A stretch of DNA of 11,466 bases from UBA7803 sp041608775 (lineage in GTDB: Bacteria > Pseudomonadota > Gammaproteobacteria > Pseudomonadales > Azotimanducaceae): NCBI GenBank assembly GCA_041608775.1, contig JBFISC010000114.1, positions 1 through 11,466 on the forward strand. The letters run 5' to 3'. Shown one piece after another: positions 6,593 to 11,466 of the stretch (its first letter is position 1; every line of letters begins with the position of its first letter). A program made the translations under genes and the position numbers. The notes below the pieces were generated by a model. That model saw nothing but the letters and a program-made list of their open reading frames with translations. It did no database searches and had not been told where the DNA came from.

Positions 6593-7290
6593 CGGTAGTA
6601 CTCCCGGGCCAGCAGCGCCGCGTCCGCACCCAGCCAGTAGCGCAGCCGGAACCACCACATGGTCAGCACGGTTCGAACCACCCCGTGCTGCCGCCAGCGG
6701 CGCGAAGACGTGGTCAGCGTCTCCGGCCGCGCCACCGGCCGGCACAGCCGCTTCAGCCGGCGGCTCAGCTCGATGTCCTCCATCAGCGGCTGCCGCGGCA
6801 TGCCGCCCGCCCGGCGCAGCAGCGCGCGGTGCACGAACATGCCCTGATCACCGGTGCAGATCCCGGACAGACGGGAGCGCTGACGCATCATGAACGCAAC
6901 CACGCCGAGCCCGGGGCTCGCCGGGTGGAACCTCACGTCGAACCGCCCCCAAAGGGGCGGCCCGGCGTCGGCTGCCGCGAGCGTGAGAAGAAACCTCAAT
7001 GGCCGCCCCACGCCGCCCGAATCCGCGTGCAGAAGCCAGATCCAGTCTGTACGCGCGGCGGCGATGCCGGCGGCCAGCTGCTCGCCCCGCCCGGGCGGGC
7101 ATCGAATCAGCCTGGCGCCGTGGACGGCCGCCGGCGCACACGGATCGTCGCGACTGCCGCCATCCGCCACCAGAACCTCCAGGTCGGCATGACCGGCCGG
7201 GTCGAGCTCCTCGAGCAGGCGCGCCAGCGCCGGTGCGTCGTTGCGCACCGGAATCACCACCGACAGCAGCGGGGCATGATTGCCCGGCAT
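6589..7290 (-). CDS. TIGR04283 family glycosyltransferase (GT2 fold)
   Basis: This 233-residue GT-A fold glycosyltransferase is of normal size for the family. It shows LSVVIPVRNDAPALARLLEE (residues 9-28) and VADGGSRDD (41-49) for nucleotide-sugar binding, then PGRGEQLAAGIAAA (66-79). Next is LLHADS (86-91), the DxD-like metal site, followed by TGDQGMFVHR and LMEDIELSRRLKR toward the acceptor side. A Trp/Arg-rich hydrophobic end (VLTMWWFRLRYWLG) may touch the membrane. The start chosen is the ATG at 7290, 10 bp after the CoA-transferase stop. An upstream extension of the frame to 7383 would overlap that gene and adds unrelated sequence. No strong Shine-Dalgarno is seen, so translation may be coupled. 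Its stop overlaps the TTG start of the TIGR04282 gene, so the two are surely one transcription unit. The donor and acceptor sugars are unknown. Confidence 0.88.
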   Translation of the reverse strand: MPGNHAPLLSVVIPVRNDAPALARLLEELDPAGHADLEVLVADGGSRDDPCAPAAVHGARLIRCPPGRGEQLAAGIAAARTDWIWLLHADSGGVGRPLRFLLTLAAADAGPPLWGRFDVRFHPASPGLGVVAFMMRQRSRLSGICTGDQGMFVHRALLRRAGGMPRQPLMEDIELSRRLKRLCRPVARPETLTTSSRRWRQHGVVRTVLTMWWFRLRYWLGADAALLAREYYR

Positions 7291-7300
7291 GACGAGGCGA

Positions 7301-8521
7301 TCAGCCGTCGTTGGCGGCGATGCCGAACTGCGCCAGGATCTCGGCGCGATGCTCGTCCAGGCGCGGCGCCCGGCGGTACACATCGGTAGGCGTCCGGGAG
7401 AACTTGAGCGGCGGGCCGGCCACGCTGACCCGCGGATTGTCCCCCGGCAGGTCTACCTCGCAGATCATGTTGCGGGCCTTCAGGTGAGGATCGGCGAACA
7501 GATCCGCGGCGGTGTTGACAGGCCCGCACGGCACCTCGCCGCCAAGCGCCGCCACCACGTCGTGCTTCGACCGCGATCCGGTCCACGCCTCGATGGCCTG
7601 GTTGACGAACCCCCGGTTGGCCGAGCGCGCGCGCACGTCGCGACTGCGCTCGTCATCGACCAGGTCGGGCCGGCCCATCGCGGCGCAAAGCGCCTCCCAC
7701 TGCCTGGGTCGCGGCGCAGCAATCGCCACCGCGCCATCGGCCGTGGGGTAGATGTCGAACGGGCAGAGGTTCGGATGACCGGAGTCGCGGGGGCCGAGCG
7801 ACGCTCCCGCGTAGCTGTAGTTGACCACCACGGTCTCGCAGAGAAAGGTGATCGCGTCGTACATGCTCACGTCGACGAACTGACCGCGACCCGACACCCG
7901 GGCCTGGTGCACGGCGGCAACCACCCCGAGGGCCATGAGCGTGCCGGGGTACAGATCGCCGACGCTGGCGCCGCAGGGATAGCCGCCACCGCCGGCCGGT
8001 CCGGTGATGTGCGCCAGACCACCCATGGACTGCGCGACGATGTCGAACGCCGGCCACCCGACGTACGGGCTCTCGCCCGTGCGCGGATCGCCGAACCCGC
8101 GGATTGCCGCGTAGACGATGCGGGGGTTGCGCGCCGCAACCGCCTCGTAGCCGCAGCCGAGCCGGTCCATCACGCCGGCGCGGGTGTTCTCCAGCACCAC
8201 GTCGGCCTGCTCGCACATGCCCAGGAAGATCTCCCGATCGGCGTCCGTCTTCAGGTCGAGCTTTATGGAACGCTTGTTGCGGTTGATGCTGGCGAAGTAA
8301 CCACCGTAGTCGCAGCCGGCGTTCCGTCCCGAACTCGGCGTCGCGAAGTCCGGCGGATGGGGCGGCGTACCGCGGCTCATGTCGCCGGCGGGCGGTTCGA
8401 TCTTGATAACATCCGCCCCCAGGTCGGCGAGGATGGCCGAGCCGAACGGACCGGCCAGCGCCATGGTGCAATCGAGAACGGTGAGATCCGTGAGCGGTCC
8501 GCTGCGCGTGCCTGACGTCAT
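7301..8521 (-). CDS. CaiB/BaiF family (class III) CoA-transferase
   Basis: This is a 406-residue member of the family that moves CoA between carboxylic acids through an enzyme-bound aspartyl thioester. The N-terminal Rossmann part has VLDCTMALAGPFGSAILADL (residues 15-34) and GADVIKIEPPAGDMSRG (35-51), then FASINRNKRSIKLDLKT (76-92) and ADVVLENTRAGVMDRLG (106-122). The mid-part has PAFDIVAQSMGGLAHITG (157-174) and GASVGDLYPG (184-193). D189 (codon 7955-7957) aligns with the catalytic Asp169 of formyl-CoA transferase. VSGRGQFVDVSMYDA follows, and the C-terminal part has CGPVNTAADLFADPHLKAR. The substrate cannot be told from the sequence. The ATG at 8521 is preceded by a GGGGGG run at a usable distance; an in-frame GTG at 8545 is the alternative but has no ribosome site. 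It lies between tRNA-Arg and the two glycosyltransferases, all on the same strand, and its job is not obviously tied to either. Confidence 0.93.
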   Translation of the reverse strand: MTSGTRSGPLTDLTVLDCTMALAGPFGSAILADLGADVIKIEPPAGDMSRGTPPHPPDFATPSSGRNAGCDYGGYFASINRNKRSIKLDLKTDADREIFLGMCEQADVVLENTRAGVMDRLGCGYEAVAARNPRIVYAAIRGFGDPRTGESPYVGWPAFDIVAQSMGGLAHITGPAGGGGYPCGASVGDLYPGTLMALGVVAAVHQARVSGRGQFVDVSMYDAITFLCETVVVNYSYAGASLGPRDSGHPNLCPFDIYPTADGAVAIAAPRPRQWEALCAAMGRPDLVDDERSRDVRARSANRGFVNQAIEAWTGSRSKHDVVAALGGEVPCGPVNTAADLFADPHLKARNMICEVDLPGDNPRVSVAGPPLKFSRTPTDVYRRAPRLDEHRAEILAQFGIAANDG

Positions 8522-8550
8522 CTGCTGCCCCCCGGCGTGAACCACGAGCG

Positions 8551-8625
8551 TGGTAGCCCCGCCAGGAATCGAACCTGGATCTGCCGCTTAGGAGGCGGCC
8601 GTTCTATCCGTTGAACTACGAGGCC
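8551..8625 (-). tRNA. tRNA-Arg, anticodon CCU (CCT), CCA end encoded
   Basis: Read on the minus strand, this 75-nt sequence folds as a full cloverleaf. The 7-bp acceptor GGCCTCG/CGGGGCT includes wobble pairs at 1-72 and 5-68. The D arm is GTTC AACGGATA GAAC. The anticodon stem is GCCGC/GCGGC around the loop CTCCTAA, with the anticodon at 8590-8592. A 4-nt variable loop is followed by the T arm CCAGG TTCGATT CCTGG, then discriminator A and the encoded CCA. It reads the Arg codon AGG. It lies between oadB and the CoA-transferase gene on the same strand; no integrase or repeated 3' end marks it as an integration site here. Confidence 0.97.
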
Positions 8626-8639
8626 ATCTTCGAGCCGCG

Positions 8640-8645
8640 AGTGTA
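8640..8645 (-). promoter_or_regulatory. Possible -10 element (TACACT) of the tRNA-Arg gene
   Basis: TACACT on the minus strand ends 14 nt before the mature tRNA 5' end and is followed by a GC-rich stretch (CGCGGC). That resembles the discriminator of stable-RNA promoters under stringent control. No good -35 hexamer is seen at the right distance, so the call is weak; read-through from oadB is also possible. Confidence 0.3.
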
Positions 8646-8677
8646 ACAGCCCGGCGCGTCGGGTGGACGGGGGCGCG

Positions 8678-9811
8678 CTACGGACCGGCAAACAGGATCA
8701 TGATGCCGGCCGCCACGGCCGAGCCGATCACGCCCGCCACGTTGGGCCCCATGGCATGCATCAGCAGGTAGTTGTGGGGGTTGGCCTCCAGCCCCACCCG
8801 GTTCGCCACTCGCGATGCCATGGGCACCGCCGAAACGCCGGCGGCGCCGATGAGGGGATTGATGGGCTCCCGGATCAGCAGGTTCATCAGCTTGCCCATC
8901 AGCACGCCACTGGCGGTGCCGAGCGCGAACGCAACCATGCCGAGCAGCAGGATCCCCAGGGTGCTGGGCACCAGAAACTGCCCGGCCGACAGCTTGGAGC
9001 CAACGGCCAGGCCGAGGAATATCGTGACGATGTTGATCAGCGAGGTCTGGGTCGTCTCCGACAGGCGATCGACGACGCCGCATTCGCGCATGAGGTTGCC
9101 AAAGCAGAACATGCCGAGCAGCGGCGCCGCCGAGGGCAGCAGCAGGGCCACCAGCAGCAGCAGCAGCAGCGGAAACAGAATCCGTTCGGCGCGGGACACC
9201 GCGCGCAGCTGACGCATCTCGATCGCTCGCTCCTCGGGCGAGGTCAGCAGCCGCATGATGGGCGACTGAATCAGCGGCACCAGCGCCATGTAGGAGTAGG
9301 CGGCCACCGCGATCGCGCCCAGCAGATCCGGCGCCAGAATGCCCGCCACGTAGATCGCCGTCGGGCCGTCGGCGCCGCCGATGATGCCGATGGCCGCCGC
9401 CTCCCGCAGGCTGAAGTCGAAGACGCCCATGGTGCTCAGACCGAGCGCGCCGAGCAGCGTGGCAAAGATGCCGAACTGGGCAGCCGCGCCGAGAAACAGG
9501 GTCTTGGGATTGGCCAGCAGCGGGCCGAAGTCGGTCAGCGCGCCCACCCCCATGAAGATGATCAGCGGGAACGCGCCGGATTCGATGCCCACCACGTAGG
9601 CGAGATGCAGCAGACCGCTGCCGGTGGCGATCTCGACGCCGGGGATGTTACTGAGAATGCCGCCGAAGCCGATGGTCACCAGCAGCAGCGGCTCGAACCT
9701 GCGAACGATGGCGAGGTAAAGCAGCAGCAGGCCCACACCGATCATGACCAGCTGCCCCCAGGTCATCTGGTACAGCCCCGATGAGGCCCACAGCTCGCCG
9801 AGCAGTTCCAT
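8678..9811 (-). CDS. oadB: Oxaloacetate decarboxylase (Na+ extruding) beta subunit
   Basis: This is the integral membrane subunit that decarboxylates carboxybiotin on OadA and couples this to sodium export. It has 377 residues with many hydrophobic segments. Family signatures are nearly unbroken: FEPLLLVTIGFGGILSNIPG (39-58), FMGVGALTDFGPLLANPKTL (86-105) and AAAIGIIGGADGPTAIY (138-154). The conserved Asp, here D148, corresponds to D203 of Klebsiella OadB, which is essential for the pump. Then come AVAAYSYMALVPLIQ, LLGMFCFGNLMRECGVV, INPLIGAAGVSAVPMASR and LLMHAMGPNVAGVIGSAVAA. It is shorter than the enterobacterial form (about 430) because the roughly 50-residue stretch after SNIP is missing. 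The N-terminus MELLGEL matches the family start, supporting the ATG at 9811. It lies 20 bp after oadA with no visible Shine-Dalgarno, so translation is probably coupled. A (CTG)6 run encodes part of a poly-Leu membrane helix. Confidence 0.96.
   Translation of the reverse strand: MELLGELWASSGLYQMTWGQLVMIGVGLLLLYLAIVRRFEPLLLVTIGFGGILSNIPGVEIATGSGLLHLAYVVGIESGAFPLIIFMGVGALTDFGPLLANPKTLFLGAAAQFGIFATLLGALGLSTMGVFDFSLREAAAIGIIGGADGPTAIYVAGILAPDLLGAIAVAAYSYMALVPLIQSPIMRLLTSPEERAIEMRQLRAVSRAERILFPLLLLLLVALLLPSAAPLLGMFCFGNLMRECGVVDRLSETTQTSLINIVTIFLGLAVGSKLSAGQFLVPSTLGILLLGMVAFALGTASGVLMGKLMNLLIREPINPLIGAAGVSAVPMASRVANRVGLEANPHNYLLMHAMGPNVAGVIGSAVAAGIMILFAGP
9152..9169. repeat. (CAG)6 trinucleotide run inside oadB
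   Basis: Six perfect CAG units on the + strand read as CTG Leu codons in oadB, in the segment ILFPLLLLLLVALLLP. Slippage would change the number of leucines without shifting the frame. Shorter CAG runs occur nearby, reflecting Leu codon preference, so this may be no more than codon bias. Confidence 0.8.
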
Positions 9812-9832
9812 TCAGATGCGCACGCCGGCCAT
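9812..9832 (-). other. 6-codon mini-ORF bridging the oadA stop and the oadB start
   Basis: The ATG at 9832-9830 overlaps the oadA stop (TGATG). The frame runs six codons (M A G V R I) to a TGA that directly abuts the oadB ATG (TGAATG). It fills the whole gap, and no purine-rich ribosome site is present for oadB, so reinitiation through it is possible. Chance is not excluded. Confidence 0.3.
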
Positions 9833-11466
9833 CAGCCGAGGGACACCAGCGGGTCGCCCGCAGCGACGGCATCTCCGGCGGCCACGTGCACTTCGGCCAC
9901 CGACCCGTCCCGGGGGGCGCTGATCTCGGTCTCCATCTTCATCGCCTCGACGATCACCAGCGGCTGGCCCGAGGCCACGTGGTCTCCCGGCGCCACCAGC
10001 ACCTTGACCACGGTGCCTCCGAGGCCGGCGGGGACGATGTCGCCGCCCTCACCCGCCGCCACGGGCTGGCCGCCGCTGTCGGCCGCCGGCCGCGCCGAGG
10101 TCACGGTGCCGGACTCCGCCACCTCCACCCGATAGGCCTTGCCGTTGACCTTGACGTCATACGTAACCGCTCCGCCCTGCTCCCGGCGGGCGCTGCCGTT
10201 GTCCGCGCCGCCGGCCTGACGCTGCGCGGGGGTGGCTGCCAGATTGGTTCCGGCCGGCGGCTCGGTTCCCGGCGGGGGCTCGAAGGCGTCCGGGTCGCCC
10301 CGGTGCTTCAGAAACTTCAGCCCGACCTGCGGGAACAGGGCGTAGGTCAGCACGTCGTCGATGCTCTCCCCCGCGAGCCGGATGCCCTGTTCCTTGGCCA
10401 GGCGGGTGAGCTCGTCGCGCAGCGACTCGAGCTCAGGCACCAGCAGATCGGCCGGCCGACAGGTGATTGGCGCTTCGCCCTCTCCGAGAACCTGTCGCTG
10501 CAGGGCTTCGTTCAGCGGGGCCGGGGTGGCGCCGTACTCGCCCTTCAGCACGCCTTCGGTCTCGCGGGTGACGCTTTTGTAGCGTTCGCCGGTCAGCACG
10601 TTGATGACGGCCTGGGTGCCGACGATCTGCGACGTCGGGGTGACCAGAGGGATGTAACCGAGGTCTTCGCGCACCCGCGGTATCTCTTCCAGCACCTCGT
10701 CGAGCCGATCGCTGGCGTTCTGCTCGCGTAGCTGATTCTCCAGGTTGGTCAGCATCCCGCCGGGGACCTGCGCCACGAGAATGCGTGAATCCACCCCCCG
10801 GAGGGAGCCCTCGAAACGGGCGTACTTCTTGCGGACCTCGCGGAAGTAGGCGGCGATTTTCTCCAGCAGACGGATGTCGAGACCGGTATCCCGATCGCTG
10901 CCTTCGAGTATCGCGACCAGGGATTCCGTGGCCGAATGTCCGTACGTCATGCTCATTGAAGACACCGCCGAATCGACGTTGTCGATGCCCGCTTCGATGG
11001 CCTTGAGGTAGGTGGCCGTGGACATTCCCGTGGTGGCGTGACACTGCATGTGCACGGGTATGCTGAGCGTCTCCTTCAGCCGACTGACCAGCTCGAACGC
11101 CGTGTACGGGCGCAGCAGCCCCGCCATGTCCTTGATGCACAGGGAGTGCGCGCCCAGATCCTCGATCCGTCGCGCCAGATCGACCCACAGATCCACGGTG
11201 TGCACGGGGCTGACGGTGTAGGAGATCGTGCCCTGGGCATGCTTCTCCACGGCCAGGGTGGCTTCGATGGCGGTCTGCAGGTTCCGCATGTCGTTCATGG
11301 CATCGAAGATGCGGAACACATCGACGCCGTTCGCGGCCGCCCGCTCGACGAACTTGCGCACCACGTCGTCCGCGTAATGCCGGTAGCCGAGGATGTTCTG
11401 GCCGCGGAGCAGCATCTGCTGCGGCGTGTTGGGCATGGCAGCCTTGAGCCTGCGGATCCGCTCCCA
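9832..11466 (-). CDS. oadA: Oxaloacetate decarboxylase alpha subunit (biotin carboxyltransferase); 5' end outside the window
   Basis: OadA is the peripheral subunit that moves the carboxyl group of oxaloacetate to biotin. The visible 544 residues begin inside the carboxyltransferase barrel. The first codons at 11466 read WERIRRLKAAMPNTPQQMLL in family register, so the ATG at 11436 is internal and the true start lies beyond the window. Visible are FDAMNDMRNLQ, LCIKDMAGLLRPY (the conserved active-site Lys), QCHATTGMS and MSMTYGHSATESLV, then YFREVRKKYARFEG, LVAQVPGGMLTNLENQL and LVTPTSQIVGTQAVINVLTG. After a Pro/Gly-rich linker comes a biotinyl domain with VEAMKMETEISAP. The biotin Lys is codon 9937-9939, 34 residues from the C-terminus as usual. 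One oddity is a Gln (11044-11046) where the first His of the HxHATTG metal site is expected. PycB, the subunit of two-part pyruvate carboxylase, is similar, but the adjacent oadB decides for OadA. OadG would be expected upstream, outside the window. Confidence 0.95.
   Translation of the reverse strand, partial: WERIRRLKAAMPNTPQQMLLRGQNILGYRHYADDVVRKFVERAAANGVDVFRIFDAMNDMRNLQTAIEATLAVEKHAQGTISYTVSPVHTVDLWVDLARRIEDLGAHSLCIKDMAGLLRPYTAFELVSRLKETLSIPVHMQCHATTGMSTATYLKAIEAGIDNVDSAVSSMSMTYGHSATESLVAILEGSDRDTGLDIRLLEKIAAYFREVRKKYARFEGSLRGVDSRILVAQVPGGMLTNLENQLREQNASDRLDEVLEEIPRVREDLGYIPLVTPTSQIVGTQAVINVLTGERYKSVTRETEGVLKGEYGATPAPLNEALQRQVLGEGEAPITCRPADLLVPELESLRDELTRLAKEQGIRLAGESIDDVLTYALFPQVGLKFLKHRGDPDAFEPPPGTEPPAGTNLAATPAQRQAGGADNGSARREQGGAVTYDVKVNGKAYRVEVAESGTVTSARPAADSGGQPVAAGEGGDIVPAGLGGTVVKVLVAPGDHVASGQPLVIVEAMKMETEISAPRDGSVAEVHVAAGDAVAAGDPLVSLG

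Noticed and set aside
8551..8625. tRNA-Arg(CCU) as an integration site of a mobile element
   Set aside because: No integrase, no repeated copy of the tRNA 3' end within the window, and flanking genes look like ordinary chromosome.
8654..8678. GCGCG/CGCGC hairpin after oadB as a terminator
   Set aside because: Only 5 bp with a 15-nt loop and no T-run; expected by chance at this GC content.
7280..10731. + strand frames at 7280-8515, 8663-9784 and 9781-10731
   Set aside because: All are antisense to the CoA-transferase, oadB and oadA. The 8663-9784 product is a Gln/His-rich shadow of a hydrophobic membrane protein.

Overview
The window looks like chromosomal DNA of a GC-rich, motile gammaproteobacterium. 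The predicted proteins resemble gammaproteobacterial families: OadA/OadB, a Tar/Tsr-type chemoreceptor with a CheR-binding tail, a YcgR-type PilZ protein and FapA. A sodium-pumping oxaloacetate decarboxylase suggests a sodium-rich (marine or saline) habitat. The genus cannot be named from the sequence alone. Coding density is high. I see no insertion sequence, integrase, CRISPR array or rRNA gene, and no stretch over 300 bases without a gene.

Left part (1-5961), chemosensory and motility. Two genes run leftward: a FapA/DUF342 protein (490-2202), then the start of CheA (1-461, cut by the window edge). A full-length methyl-accepting chemotaxis protein (2390-4126) diverges from them across a 187-bp gap. 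It is followed on the + strand by a YcgR-like PilZ protein (4327-5088) and an unrecognised membrane-anchored protein (5110-5961). The acidic tail of that last protein carries a segment strikingly like the CheY-P-binding N-terminus of FliM. Taken together this is a receptor, its kinase, a c-di-GMP effector and a possible new CheY-binding protein. That last role is inference.

Right part (5981-11466), metabolism, all on the - strand. In transcription order it holds OadA (partial, biotin-bearing carboxyltransferase subunit), OadB (membrane sodium pump subunit), tRNA-Arg(CCU), a CaiB/BaiF CoA-transferase, and two tightly packed small glycosyltransferases of the TIGR04283 and TIGR04282 families. 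This block converges on the chemosensory block at 5961/5981 with a 19-bp gap and no clear terminator.

Points most worth a second look: the FliM-like motif in the unknown protein; a Gln at the first His of the HxH metal-ligand motif of OadA; and two operon junctions (fapA-cheA and oadA-oadB), each bridged by a tiny ORF that starts on the upstream stop codon and ends on or against the downstream start codon.
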